From: Nostoc sp. NMS9
Lineage (GTDB): Bacteria > Cyanobacteriota > Cyanobacteriia > Cyanobacteriales > Nostocaceae
Length of the DNA stretch: 64,000 nt
Direction: 5' to 3'
NCBI RefSeq assembly: GCF_017114995.1
Contig: NZ_JABXKL010000015.1
Coordinates: 57,953-121,952 of the forward strand
Shown one piece after another: positions 1 to 8,843 of this stretch. The position numbers and the translations under genes were made by a program. The notes under the pieces were generated by a model. It was not told where the DNA came from and made no database searches. It saw only the letters and a program-made list of their open reading frames with translations. Position 1 is the first letter of the stretch, and each line of letters opens with the position of its first letter.

Positions 1-768
1 GGCTTACAATAATCTCGGTGATGCCCTATATGACCAGAAGAAATTAGATGCAGCAGTCGCCGCCTACGAAAAAGCAATTCAACTTAACCCCAACTATGCT
101 GATGCTTACTACAATCTCGGCAATGCCCTGAGTGAGCAGAAGAAATTAGATGCAGCAGTCACCGCTTACCAAAAAGCGATTCAACTCAACCCCAACGATG
201 CTAAGGCTTACTACAATCTCGGCATTGCCCTCACACAGCAGAAGAAATTAGATGCAGCAGTTGCCGTCTTACAAAAAGTGATTCAACTTAACCCTAATGA
301 TGCTACAGGTTACATCATTTTGGGCCTTTTGCTGTCACAACAGAACAAATCCGATGCCGCAGTTTCCGCCTACGAAAAAGCAATTCAACTCAACCCCAAC
401 GATGCTAGGGCTTACAATAATCTCGGTGATGCCCTATATGACCAGAAGAAATTAGATGCAGCAGTCGCCGCCTACGAAAAAGCAATTCAACTTAACCCCA
501 ACTATGCTGATGCTTACTACAATCTCGGCAATGCCCTGAGTGAGCAGAAGAAATTAGATGCAGCAGTCACCGCTTACCAAAAAGCGATTCAACTCAACCC
601 CAACGATGCTAAGGCTTACTACAATCTCGGCATTGCCCTCACACAGCAGAAGAAATTAGATGCAGCAGTTGCCGTCTTACAAAAAGTGATTCAACTTAAC
701 CCTAATGATGCTACAGGTTACATCATTTTGGGCCTTTTGCTGTCACAACAGAACAAATCCGATGCCGC
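1..768 (+). repeat. 408 bp tandem duplication inside the TPR region
   Basis: Bases 1-360 are identical to 409-768, a period of 408 bp, which is exactly four 34-residue TPR units. The identity ends abruptly at 361/769. The first copy continues beyond the left edge, so the copy number is unknown. Identity at synonymous positions points to recent duplication or gene conversion. Confidence 0.9.
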
Positions 769-1657
769 CGTAGCCACGCTCCAAAAAGTCTTTAAATTAC
801 CAGAAAATGATTCTACAATTTCCCGCCGAGATAAACACACTTTCGCTCATACTGCTTTGGGTTTAGTGTTCCAACAGCAAGGAAAACTAAAACAAGCCAT
901 TCAACAGTTTGATAAAGCAGAAGAAATTGACCCCAATTATGTATATGCCAGTAATAACAATATAGAAGCAAGGCAGTTATTGATAGAACAAGAGAATAAA
1001 CTAGGAAGCGTAGAAGACGATCGCCAATGGTTGCCTAAAGATGATCCAACTGTACCCATTAAGCGTTCTGTGGTACGCATTACTGCGAATTTTCCTCTGA
1101 GTATTGAACGCCAAGGAATTGAGAGTGGAACTGGCATAATAATTAAGCGAGAAGACAACCGGACATTAATCCTCACTAATCGTCATGTCATTTTTGATGA
1201 CTATGAACAAGGTAAAAATATTCAAGTTGAATTTTTCAGTTCACCGCCATCAAACCGAGTGCGAATGCGGCGAAATGCCAAGCTGTTCAAAATGACTTCC
1301 GTAGACGAACAACTCGATTTAGCCGTTTTAGAAGTTACCGAGAATCTTCCAGAAGATATCCAACCATTAGCCATTTCCTCAACTGCGATCGCCCCAAAAA
1401 TGCCCATTCGGATTATCCATTCTGCTCAAAGAGAAAAAGATTGGTCTATGGAATCAGGACAAATCAGTAGTTCTAACAATCAGCGATTAGAAATATCTCA
1501 AACCGCACTCGAACCTGGTTATTCTGGCAGTCCTGTAATTGATTCGCAAAATCGGCTTTTAGGCATTATTGTTACACGCAGAAAAGATAAAGACCAAAAT
1601 TTTGCTTATGCCATGTTTGAGATTCAAAAACAACTGTCCACTTGGAATATTAAATAG
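1..1657 (+). CDS. TPR-repeat protein with C-terminal trypsin-like serine protease (5' end outside window)
   Basis: The reading frame is open from base 2, so the gene starts left of the window; a GTG at 278 lies inside a repeat and is not the real start. The first two thirds are tetratricopeptide repeats of 34 residues with the recurring pattern AIQLNPN...A.AYYNLG. From about base 1060 comes a trypsin-like fold with all three catalytic residues visible: His in NRHV, Asp in DLAVLEV and Ser in GYSGSPV. TPR-protease fusions of this kind are common in filamentous cyanobacteria, where the TPR part probably docks partners or substrates; the target here is unknown. No signal peptide can be judged because the N-terminus is missing. 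Bases 1-360 are repeated exactly at 409-768. The gene is followed closely by two envelope-protein genes on the same strand. Confidence 0.85.
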   Translation, partial: AYNNLGDALYDQKKLDAAVAAYEKAIQLNPNYADAYYNLGNALSEQKKLDAAVTAYQKAIQLNPNDAKAYYNLGIALTQQKKLDAAVAVLQKVIQLNPNDATGYIILGLLLSQQNKSDAAVSAYEKAIQLNPNDARAYNNLGDALYDQKKLDAAVAAYEKAIQLNPNYADAYYNLGNALSEQKKLDAAVTAYQKAIQLNPNDAKAYYNLGIALTQQKKLDAAVAVLQKVIQLNPNDATGYIILGLLLSQQNKSDAAVATLQKVFKLPENDSTISRRDKHTFAHTALGLVFQQQGKLKQAIQQFDKAEEIDPNYVYASNNNIEARQLLIEQENKLGSVEDDRQWLPKDDPTVPIKRSVVRITANFPLSIERQGIESGTGIIIKREDNRTLILTNRHVIFDDYEQGKNIQVEFFSSPPSNRVRMRRNAKLFKMTSVDEQLDLAVLEVTENLPEDIQPLAISSTAIAPKMPIRIIHSAQREKDWSMESGQISSSNNQRLEISQTALEPGYSGSPVIDSQNRLLGIIVTRRKDKDQNFAYAMFEIQKQLSTWNIK

Positions 1658-1663
1658 CCTTTT

Positions 1664-1691
1664 ATACAGACGCGATTAATTGTGTCTCTAC
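1664..1691. repeat. Dispersed palindromic repeat (TACAGACGCGATTAAT type)
   Basis: The sequence around 1664-1691 (tacagacgcgattaat then gtctctac) recurs in near-identical form at 24534-24557. It is a semi-palindrome built on GCGATTAATCGC. Such elements are scattered through Nostoc genomes. It separates the protease gene from the next gene. Confidence 0.6.
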
Positions 1692-1711
1692 TTCTTTACT
1701 TTCAACAAACT

Positions 1712-2440
1712 ATGAATTATAAAATTATCCTTGCCAGCCTATTAATCCTCAGCATCAGCCATCTTCCTGCTGCTGCTTCTTGCCCAGAAGGGAACCCAAA
1801 ATCTACTGATTATATCCGCCGCAAACCACCCAACCGTTGTGAAGGTGTCAAAGAAGAACAATTAAGCGGCAATAGCTTGAGCTTAATTTCCATTGCTACC
1901 CGCAACCTTGCTAATTTCGGCAAAACCCTGACAGTGCAAATTCCCCGCATCAATGGAGGTAAAAATCCTCAAGTAATAGTGAAATCCTTGGGTGATAATT
2001 ATCACTATCAAATGGATGACTTGTTATTGTCTAATAATGGTTCGCGTTTCAGCTTTAGCTGGGATACTTACGTTCTCAGGCAAGCAAAAATACCAGCTAA
2101 CAGCCTTCGCGCTGTGGCATCCTATAACCTTGGTTCCCAGCCTGTCTATGTTCCAGTCATTCTGGGGCAAACTTCGGGTAAGTATGAATTTGTCTTTTAT
2201 TCTCAAGACAGAGTGAGATTTACCAACTTTGAAATCCTCTCCAAAGGTGAACCAGCAATCTATAGCACTTCCCGCCCCAACCCGAAAAAGGGTGAAACTA
2301 TTTTTACCTGGGATGGTCGCAATGCGCCATCTGGGCGCTATGAACTGCACTATGTTGCTAATATTGACCGAAGAGATGAACCTAGCGATCGCATCGAAAG
2401 GCGAATTGTATTTGAACATAACCCAAATTGGTTGAAATAA
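1712..2440 (+). CDS. Secreted/periplasmic protein of unknown function
   Basis: The protein has 242 residues from the ATG at 1712. A GTG 30 bp upstream is in frame, but the ATG gives a clean signal peptide: a lysine, then a hydrophobic stretch (IILASLLILSISHL), then AAAS as a likely cleavage site. The mature part is polar, with two halves that look like beta-rich extracellular modules; the second holds TRPNPKKGETIFTWDGRN and resembles the generic fold of envelope-associated Ig-like domains. I do not recognise the family. It is followed after 3 bp by the next gene, so the two are almost certainly cotranscribed and may form one envelope assembly. Confidence 0.6.
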   Translation: MNYKIILASLLILSISHLPAAASCPEGNPKSTDYIRRKPPNRCEGVKEEQLSGNSLSLISIATRNLANFGKTLTVQIPRINGGKNPQVIVKSLGDNYHYQMDDLLLSNNGSRFSFSWDTYVLRQAKIPANSLRAVASYNLGSQPVYVPVILGQTSGKYEFVFYSQDRVRFTNFEILSKGEPAIYSTSRPNPKKGETIFTWDGRNAPSGRYELHYVANIDRRDEPSDRIERRIVFEHNPNWLK

Positions 2441-2443
2441 ATT

Positions 2444-3697
2444 ATGGCATCTCGGCAAAAAGCCAAACAAAAGTTTTCTGACTTCATCAATATTCGGCAA
2501 TGGTTGAATTTTCTGAAAACATATCTAGTTGCTTTGTTTGTAGTCAGTGCTTCAGCGCTAAAGCGCTTACTACGAACTATTTCAAATCATCGAAATTTAT
2601 TGTTGGTGTTGCTGCTACTTTTAGTTTTGGCTATCGTCACCTTTGCCGCTATTGTACCGGGTACACATACATTTGAAGGTAATATCCTTTCTAAGGAAAT
2701 GACTTTTACCTATAACGGAGAAGTATCTAAACTCTTTATTCAAGATATTCACGGTATTAAAGAACTAGAAAAGGAAGGCAGACAAACCCTAACTTTTACA
2801 GGCAATTTTCAAAGTGAAACTTGGTCAGAAATTAATCAGTTAGACTCCTTAAAAATCCAGCTTAAAGACAGCGAGAGTAGATGGATTATTGCTCCGGCTA
2901 ATCTCCAAGCAACAAGTGATATCAACTTAGACGAACTCCGAGTGCAACCAAATACAAAAGTAGCTGGACTAAGTTATGACTTTTATCGCAATCAGCTTGC
3001 TTTTTCTCTGCAATCTAACTCTAAATCCGACTTAAAAAACAACCAAAATACAACATTAGACTTATATTTAGGCGAACAACCAATAAAAGTTATAGTAGAA
3101 GGTTATGAATTACTAGATTTAAAATTACCAAATCAACCTGATAAGCAAACACCGCTAGAATTTATTGTAAATCCAAATAATAAAAAATTTAATTTAGAAA
3201 TAGCACCAAATACCAATATTTATATTACCTTAGCTAAACCTCCCAAATATGAATCAGAACAATGGTTTAGAGAAAAAATAGAGACCAAAGATGTGAAATT
3301 TCTAGATTTAGACAGAAATGGTAAAGATGCCAGAGACGATTTACAAATTTCTACTATTGTGGAAGGTAAAATCCGCATGGTAGGTCAGGAACAGGATATT
3401 AAGCAAAATCAGTTTCTCATGGGAGAAAACCCTGATACTCCTCTAAATATTCAACTGATACGCCATCTACAAATTGTCCCTAAAAAAGGAATAGAAGCTC
3501 GCTTTTCTGGGAAAACTAAAGAGATTCAAATTGGTCTAGATCAGAATTTTCCAGTTTCTCAAATACAGGGTAGCTGGTTAGATGGTGTTTTACCTCGTGA
3601 TGCAATTATTGCGCTGTTCTCTTTTGGGGCTGCTACAGTTGCAAATCTTCTATCTTGGTTATTTAGTAATGCTTCTAAATCTGCATCAAAATCATAG
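2444..3697 (+). CDS. Membrane-anchored protein of unknown function
   Basis: The protein has 417 residues. There is a basic N-terminal cytoplasmic segment of about 45 residues, a strong transmembrane helix at about 48-70 (LLLVLLLLLVLAIVTFAAIV), a long polar domain of about 310 residues, and a second hydrophobic helix near the C-terminus (about 384-405) before a short serine/lysine tail. This predicts a large periplasmic domain held at both ends. No enzymatic motif was recognised. The start lies 3 bp after the preceding gene's stop, so they form a two-gene operon, possibly including the upstream TPR-protease. The gene ends just before a run of attacga heptamers. Confidence 0.6.
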   Translation: MASRQKAKQKFSDFINIRQWLNFLKTYLVALFVVSASALKRLLRTISNHRNLLLVLLLLLVLAIVTFAAIVPGTHTFEGNILSKEMTFTYNGEVSKLFIQDIHGIKELEKEGRQTLTFTGNFQSETWSEINQLDSLKIQLKDSESRWIIAPANLQATSDINLDELRVQPNTKVAGLSYDFYRNQLAFSLQSNSKSDLKNNQNTTLDLYLGEQPIKVIVEGYELLDLKLPNQPDKQTPLEFIVNPNNKKFNLEIAPNTNIYITLAKPPKYESEQWFREKIETKDVKFLDLDRNGKDARDDLQISTIVEGKIRMVGQEQDIKQNQFLMGENPDTPLNIQLIRHLQIVPKKGIEARFSGKTKEIQIGLDQNFPVSQIQGSWLDGVLPRDAIIALFSFGAATVANLLSWLFSNASKSASKS

Positions 3698-3698
3698 C

Positions 3699-3731
3699 CA
3701 TTACGAATTACGAATTACGAATTACGAATTA
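3699..3731. repeat. Heptamer short tandem repeat (attacga)n
   Basis: Four copies of attacga-type heptamers lie between the membrane-protein gene and glycerate kinase. The array overlaps the last codons and stop of the minus-strand kinase gene (stop at 3715), so the repeat supplies the kinase's final residues. Confidence 0.8.
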
Positions 3732-4767
3732 ATCCGCAATACACTTGACCAAAGCTATGATCGGGATTAATCTCAATCACTAAATCAACTGCTGTCGCAT
3801 CTCTTACCAACGGCGTGATGAATAATTCCGGGTGAAGTGATCGCCAAAAATAATTGACAAATTGCTCTATCTCTGCATTGCTCATCCCCGATTTACCCGC
3901 AGCAATCATCTGCTGTTCTGCCTGTTTACGCCACTCTAAAGAACAGCGGTAATCAGTCGGATAAAGTACAATTAAACTGTCCAATCGCTCCCACAGTGGT
4001 AAATAATCGTGGAGGCGAAGATTCATATCACAAGCAAATGCTCTATCTTCATCTGTGACAATTGGCGGTGGCGCAGTATCAAATACATCTGGGTCGATTG
4101 GTCGCACACCCACAAACCAACCTTCAAATAGTACAATATCTACATCCGCCACCATTTCGGAAGTAGTGCGATCGCCAGCACCTCCAAAAGCAGATTTATC
4201 AAAGCGGGGAAGCATCACTGGATTTTGCAAGTGGCGGATTTGATCTAGTACATTTAAGCCTAAATCTATATCGTGGGTTCCTGGTGGACCGCGCCAAATT
4301 AAGCGGGGATCTTGCTGTGTTAAAAGCAAGCGATCGCTGTAAGTTTTATATAAGTCATCCAAAGATAAACTCACAGTCCTGTATCCCAAATGATCGAGAA
4401 TCAAAATCAGAACCTTTGACATAGTGGTTTTACCAGTGCCTTGTCCTCCCAATATTCCTTGAATCAGGGGGCGTCTCAACTGTTGGCGCTGCGATGCTAG
4501 TTTGATCCCCAAAGGTAGCCACAAGTCCCACAATACCTGTAACATTTCCTGGGGTTGTACTTGGAGAGTGGCTTGGCAGAATTCGCTAAAAGCTGGAAAG
4601 ACAGATTTTAGTAAATGCGATCGCCTTTCGATCATTTCATCAACATTTTCCGGCGCGATCCCAAAAGCTTTTGCCCTTAACTCATCTGCCAGCGCTGCTT
4701 CTCTTGCTTCCTGCTTCCAAGTTTCCCCCACCTCATTGGTTGCCAAAACACTCAGCCACAAATTCAT
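3715..4767 (-). CDS. glyK: Plant-type D-glycerate 3-kinase (GLYK)
   Basis: The protein has 350 residues and is P-loop kinase-like. It has a Walker A motif GGQGTGKTT at about residues 107-115, the SLDDLYKTYSDR segment and a VLFEGWFVGVRP motif, all typical of the PRK/URK-like glycerate kinases. It would phosphorylate D-glycerate to 3-phosphoglycerate, the last step of photorespiration; plant-type GLYK is known from filamentous cyanobacteria. The start is the ATG at 4767. The C-terminus runs into a heptamer repeat, so the last few residues are lineage-specific. The Ycf20-like gene lies 15 bp upstream on the same strand, suggesting cotranscription. The family call rests on overall pattern, so a broader P-loop kinase label is possible. 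Confidence 0.78.
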   Translation of the reverse strand: MNLWLSVLATNEVGETWKQEAREAALADELRAKAFGIAPENVDEMIERRSHLLKSVFPAFSEFCQATLQVQPQEMLQVLWDLWLPLGIKLASQRQQLRRPLIQGILGGQGTGKTTMSKVLILILDHLGYRTVSLSLDDLYKTYSDRLLLTQQDPRLIWRGPPGTHDIDLGLNVLDQIRHLQNPVMLPRFDKSAFGGAGDRTTSEMVADVDIVLFEGWFVGVRPIDPDVFDTAPPPIVTDEDRAFACDMNLRLHDYLPLWERLDSLIVLYPTDYRCSLEWRKQAEQQMIAAGKSGMSNAEIEQFVNYFWRSLHPELFITPLVRDATAVDLVIEINPDHSFGQVYCGLIRNS

Positions 4768-4782
4768 AAATTCTGCATCTCA

Positions 4783-5115
4783 CTACGATCCCAGCTTAAA
4801 AGCTTCGAGAAACAGGCTGTAGATGAAACCAACTTTCAGGAGATTTAGTGAGTCTACCAAGAGCGATCGCCTATCTAAAAAGCTGCGACTATAAAATATT
4901 CTGCTGGTAATTTCCGTCAACAAGACTAAAAAACCAGCTGCCACAATGTCTAGCTCTGCACGTTGTCCAGCTGTAGTGGAAACTGCGTTTCCCAGAAAAA
5001 AACCGAACAAAAAACTAATTATCAGCAACGATAGTCGTCGCCAAGGATTTAAAAACCATTGCCCAAAGCGTGTAGCAATGGCATCGAACAAGTTGTTGAG
5101 ACGAGTGTTTTGCAT
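4783..5115 (-). CDS. Ycf20-like protein (DUF565)
   Basis: This is a 110-residue membrane protein with two or three hydrophobic segments (LSLLIISFLFGFFLGN, LDIVAAGFLVLLTEI and VGFIYSLFLEAF) and the charged run IFYSRSFLDRRSLLVDSLN between them. That layout matches the Ycf20/DUF565 family of cyanobacteria and plastids, reported in plants and algae to influence photoprotection; its biochemical role is unknown. An ATG at 5115 is preferred over the TTG at 5118. It sits just upstream of glycerate kinase on the same strand. Confidence 0.8.
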   Translation of the reverse strand: MQNTRLNNLFDAIATRFGQWFLNPWRRLSLLIISFLFGFFLGNAVSTTAGQRAELDIVAAGFLVLLTEITSRIFYSRSFLDRRSLLVDSLNLLKVGFIYSLFLEAFKLGS

Positions 5116-5286
5116 CAAAAGGACTTCTGGGAAAAGTCAAGATATCTTGAAATATATCTATATTAAGGTAAGGAGGATATTGGTTTTAGCATCAGCTTGT
5201 TTGTTACTATTGTATATATCTACTGGAATTCCAGTGTTTATTCAAATTCGACCATTCTATCATCTTCAGAGAAGTACAGTTTCTTA

Positions 5287-5531
5287 GAGGATGTTTGGAA
5301 ACAATAAATATTTAGTTTGATCCCCACGAGCAAGCCTTAAAAAATGGGAAAATGATTCAAAATTCCCCTTTTTAAAGGAAGCTAGTCCATTAAGTGGGTT
5401 TCATGACTTGTATCCATATACGGAAGTAAGCTACTCGCAGCATCTCCCAACAGGAGAAGGGACTTGCGTAGATTTAGGAAGGAGGATCTCTAAGCTATTG
5501 GTATATCACCAAGCACTTTTTAAACATCCTC
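5287..5531. mobile_element. Small inverted-repeat element (MITE-like, 245 bp)
   Basis: The element is bounded by perfect 10 bp inverted repeats, GAGGATGTTT at 5287-5296 and AAACATCCTC at 5522-5531. A direct TTA lies outside each end (5284-5286 and 5532-5534). No transposase is encoded. The end sequence and 3 bp TNA-type target duplication resemble IS5-group elements, so this is probably a non-autonomous derivative. Confidence 0.65.
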
Positions 5532-5923
5532 TTAAGGTAGCTTTTCATAGCACAAGAAAAAATATACTACTTAGATTTATCTGACGTTTAGCAAAGGATG
5601 TCTTGTAGAGGCCGGTAGCGGTTCCAGGAAACTTTTATTTTTTTTATACAAATGAATTGGCTGAATAGGTATCAAATTATCTTGTTTTTATCCATACTTA
5701 CGGTCAAAATCCAAAGTAATGGGTGTCTGTACCTCTTGTTTTTCAAACATCAAAGAGATTATATCCTTCAAATGTTTTCTAATCAAAATGATATTTATCA
5801 TACATTCGTGTTCCTAATTTTAGGAAAGTCTATATTCGGCTATTTTGTGTGATTGCCTTTTGGGATAATAGGCTACTATTTGGTCAAGCCTAGACAAAAT
5901 ATTTATTTCTAATAACTATTAAT
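5532..5923. other. Intergenic stretch, no gene recognised
   Basis: This AT-rich sequence precedes the secreted-protein gene at 5924. An open frame of 66 codons at 5652-5852 has no ribosome binding site or recognisable protein character and is not called. No terminator or RNA gene was seen. Confidence 0.5.
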
Positions 5924-6562
5924 ATGAAATCTTCAGTGTATCGTAACGTCGGTATTACAGCTTCTTGCTTGGGACTGCTTGTTGCTCTGGTGGGATACTT
6001 TGGAGTGAGCGTATCCTTTGAGTCCACCAACCCAAATACAAACCCAGATACATCTTCACAACTGCCAAAAGAAACTCAAGAGTGGCAGACAACTTCGGTT
6101 TTACCTGAAAAAGGTATTTCCGCTAGTCTATCTACACCAGCACCTACCCCAACCAATCAAGTAGAACACAGCAGTAAAGAGAATACTTATCCTGTCTTGG
6201 CAGAGCGTGATAAATCAGCAAGCATTGCCAAGGATCAAGGGACTTTGCGAATGAGCAATCAAACAAATCAGCCTGTGCGGCTGGTTCTACTGGCACGACA
6301 GTCAGTAGCAAAAGGATCTAGTAAAAAACAGACTCACTACGATGTACCGGCACATTGGGATTTTGCTCCCGAAGAAGGTAGTGAGAAGGGACTGGTTCTA
6401 TCCCTACCTCAGAATAATTTAAAGCTAGAGAAGGGAGATGTTTTAGTTGCTTTTGCACAAGATGGTTCCCGTCGTTACTGGGGCCCTTATATTATTGGCG
6501 AAACTCAATTACCTAAGTGGAATTCCCAAAACAGAGAATGGCAACTTGTGCTAAGTCAATAA
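5924..6562 (+). CDS. Signal-anchored protein of unknown function
   Basis: The protein has 212 residues. It begins with a short basic segment and one hydrophobic helix (about 9-29, VGITASCLGLLVALVGYFGV), followed by a Ser/Thr/Pro-rich linker to about residue 105 and a C-terminal globular part from about 106. That part has alternating strands (RLVLLARQSVAKG, WDFAPEEGSEKGLVLSLP and ALQDG-type turns). The layout fits a periplasmic domain on an N-terminal anchor or an uncleaved signal. I do not recognise the family. It stands alone, with more than 350 bp upstream and 212 bp downstream before the glycosyltransferase. Confidence 0.6.
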   Translation: MKSSVYRNVGITASCLGLLVALVGYFGVSVSFESTNPNTNPDTSSQLPKETQEWQTTSVLPEKGISASLSTPAPTPTNQVEHSSKENTYPVLAERDKSASIAKDQGTLRMSNQTNQPVRLVLLARQSVAKGSSKKQTHYDVPAHWDFAPEEGSEKGLVLSLPQNNLKLEKGDVLVAFAQDGSRRYWGPYIIGETQLPKWNSQNREWQLVLSQ

Positions 6563-6774
6563 ATATTGCTAAGTGGTAAATATTGAGTACGGAAGCAATT
6601 TTTGGAGAGTGAGCATTGTTTACCGTTTGCTCAAACCTTTATTTTTACATCCTTAGCCTACAGTTGGTAAAGTGTTAAGTAATGGATAGAGGAAAATTGT
6701 TGAATTAAAAACTCCGAAGAACAAAAGATCGATAACCAACGACTATTGATTAGTGATTGTTGACTATTGACTAA

Positions 6775-8715
6775 ATGAGAATGAAATTGAGTGTTAAGCA
6801 CACTGTTGATCGGTGGTTCAACAAAATAGCAAAAAATCCAGCCCTGAGTGTAACTGTGTCGATTTTGTGGTTGATGGTAGTTGGCTGGGTGGCTTTTGGG
6901 TGGAATTTGGGCAACACTGGCTTGATTGATGAGACAGAGCCGCTCTTTGCCGAAGCTTCCCGCCAGATGTTCGTCACAGGTGATTGGATTACCCCATTTT
7001 TCAATGGTGACACTCGTTTCGATAAACCTGCTTTAATTTACTGGTGTCAGGCGATCGCATATCACATAATTGGCGTGAATGAATGGGCAGTACGCCTTCC
7101 TTCTGCGATCGCAGCATTCGGCTTAGTTTGTTTAGCTTTTTACACCATCCAGTGGTATCTGGCTAAACAAGACGAATTAGAGGAAGTTTCAAGTCCTACT
7201 CGTCGCTACTTAACATCTTTTATAGCAGCAGCACTTATGGCACTCAATCCCGAAACTATTATTTGGGCGAGAACGGGTGTCTCTGATATGCTACTCACCG
7301 GATGTATGGCATCGGCTTTGTTATGTTTTTTTCTAGGGTACGCAGGGAAGGAAGGGAGTAGGGAGCAGGGCAGCAGTGGAGCAGGGGAGCAGGGGAGCAG
7401 GGGAGCAGAATTAATAATCACCAATGCCCAATCCCTAATGCCCCATGCCCTATTTCCTAATAAATGGTACTTAGCTTTTTATGTGCTGATTGCTGGTGCA
7501 ATTTTGACCAAAGGGCCAGTGGGAATTGTTTTGCCGGGGCTAATTGTTGCTGCCTTTTTGCTTTACGTGGGTAAAGTACGAGAGGTGTTGCGGGAAATGC
7601 ACCTTCTCGTAGGTATACTGATAATTCTCGCTTTGTCAGTGCCCTGGTATGCTTTAGTAATTTGGCGCAATGGCTGGAATTACATTAACTCCTTTTTTGG
7701 TTATCATAACCTGGAACGCTTTACAGAAGTAGTTAATGGTCACTCAGCACCTTGGTATTTTTACTTTTTAGTCGTGTTGTTGGGTTTTGCACCATACTCA
7801 GTGTATTTACCAGCTTCTATAATCAGATTAAAGTTTTGGCAGCGATCGCATTGGCGATCCCTTGAACGTTTTCAGCAATTTGGTTTATTTGCCTGGTTCT
7901 GGTTTGCCAGCATCTTTGCCTTTTTTACCATTGCCGTTACTAAACTCCCTAGCTACGTATTGCCTTTAATGCCAGCAGCAGCAATCCTGGTAGCCCTGTT
8001 GTGGAGCGACCTTTTTTCAGATCCAAAGACACGGCAAACAATTCCTGTTTCCCCCTCTCCCACTCCGTCCATCTCCGCGTCTTTGCTGCGAATGAGTGGT
8101 TGGGTGAATGTAGTATTTTTATCAGTTCTGGCAACAGCACTACTTAACATAACTCACATATTAGGTACCGATCCAGCGATCAGTAACTTCCACGAACTAA
8201 TTGAACAATCTGGTTTACCAGTAATAGCGGGTATAATTTGGCTAGTTTGTGCTGTTTTGGTTGCGGGTTTATTATTGAGTCGCCGCTGGAACTACATTAT
8301 CAGTATTAATTTAATCGGGTTTGTGGCGTTTATAATTTTTGTCTTAACGCCTGCTTCGTTCTTTATTGATCGAGAACGTCAATTACCCTTAAGGGAATTG
8401 TCTGCGGTCATTTTAGAAGCAAAACAACCAAACGAAGAATTGATCATGCTTGGCTTCAAAAAGCCTAGTGTGGTATTTTACAGCCACATCCACGTAAATT
8501 ATTTAAAATTTCCTAAAGAGGCTGTGGAGCATATTAAAAACCAGGCTGCCAAAGGACTAAAACCTTCCTCAGTGCTGCTGTTGGCTGAACAGAAAAAGTT
8601 TTTACAAATGGACTTACAGCCAGATGATTACAAGAATTTATCGACCAAGGGTGCTTATAACTTGGTTCGAGTTCCTTTTAAGAAAATGAAAAATGAAAAA
8701 ATAGACATATCATAA
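6775..8715 (+). CDS. Family 39 (ArnT/PMT-like) membrane glycosyltransferase
   Basis: The protein has 646 residues with about eleven hydrophobic segments. After the first membrane helix it has NTGLIDETEPLFAEASR, which carries the acidic pair (Asp-Glu) used by GT-C glycosyltransferases of the ArnT/PMT type, followed by FFNGDTRFDKPALIYW, typical of bacterial family members. It should transfer a sugar from a polyprenyl-phosphate donor to a lipid or protein at the outer face of the plasma membrane; the acceptor cannot be told. At about residues 193-225 (bases 7351-7455) the protein contains low-complexity sequence (EQGS repeats, then NAQSLMPHALFP) encoded by DNA normally found as intergenic repeats. 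It sits in a loop between helices, so the fold may tolerate it. The start is the ATG at 6775, with a second ATG six bases on. Confidence 0.8.
   Translation: MRMKLSVKHTVDRWFNKIAKNPALSVTVSILWLMVVGWVAFGWNLGNTGLIDETEPLFAEASRQMFVTGDWITPFFNGDTRFDKPALIYWCQAIAYHIIGVNEWAVRLPSAIAAFGLVCLAFYTIQWYLAKQDELEEVSSPTRRYLTSFIAAALMALNPETIIWARTGVSDMLLTGCMASALLCFFLGYAGKEGSREQGSSGAGEQGSRGAELIITNAQSLMPHALFPNKWYLAFYVLIAGAILTKGPVGIVLPGLIVAAFLLYVGKVREVLREMHLLVGILIILALSVPWYALVIWRNGWNYINSFFGYHNLERFTEVVNGHSAPWYFYFLVVLLGFAPYSVYLPASIIRLKFWQRSHWRSLERFQQFGLFAWFWFASIFAFFTIAVTKLPSYVLPLMPAAAILVALLWSDLFSDPKTRQTIPVSPSPTPSISASLLRMSGWVNVVFLSVLATALLNITHILGTDPAISNFHELIEQSGLPVIAGIIWLVCAVLVAGLLLSRRWNYIISINLIGFVAFIIFVLTPASFFIDRERQLPLRELSAVILEAKQPNEELIMLGFKKPSVVFYSHIHVNYLKFPKEAVEHIKNQAAKGLKPSSVLLLAEQKKFLQMDLQPDDYKNLSTKGAYNLVRVPFKKMKNEKIDIS
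7351..7455. repeat. Intergenic-type short repeats inside a coding region
   Basis: Repeats of ggagcagg and then ccaatgccc/ccctaatgcccc lie in frame inside the glycosyltransferase gene. The same words occur as spacer repeats at 8716-8843 and 44250-44302 (gcattggg) and at 33413-33445 (ctcccctg). This looks like spread of a repeat into a gene without breaking its frame. Confidence 0.75.
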
Positions 8716-8843
8716 TTGGGAATTGGGAATTGGGAATTGGGCATTGGGCATGGGACATGGGGCATTAGTTATTCTTTCTTCCCCTGCATCAAGAGCTCCC
8801 TCATCTCCCCCATCTCCCTCATCTTCCCCATTCCCCACTCCCA
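8716..8843. repeat. Heptamer repeats between convergent genes
   Basis: The spacer between the glycosyltransferase and the minus-strand kinase consists almost wholly of gggaatt and gggcatt heptamers, followed by a C-rich tract of ctccccat words. No clear terminator stem was seen. Confidence 0.75.

Noticed and set aside
5652-5852. 66-codon open frame in the spacer before the secreted-protein gene
   Set aside because: No ribosome binding site, AT-rich composition like the surrounding spacer and no protein-like pattern beyond random hydrophobic runs.
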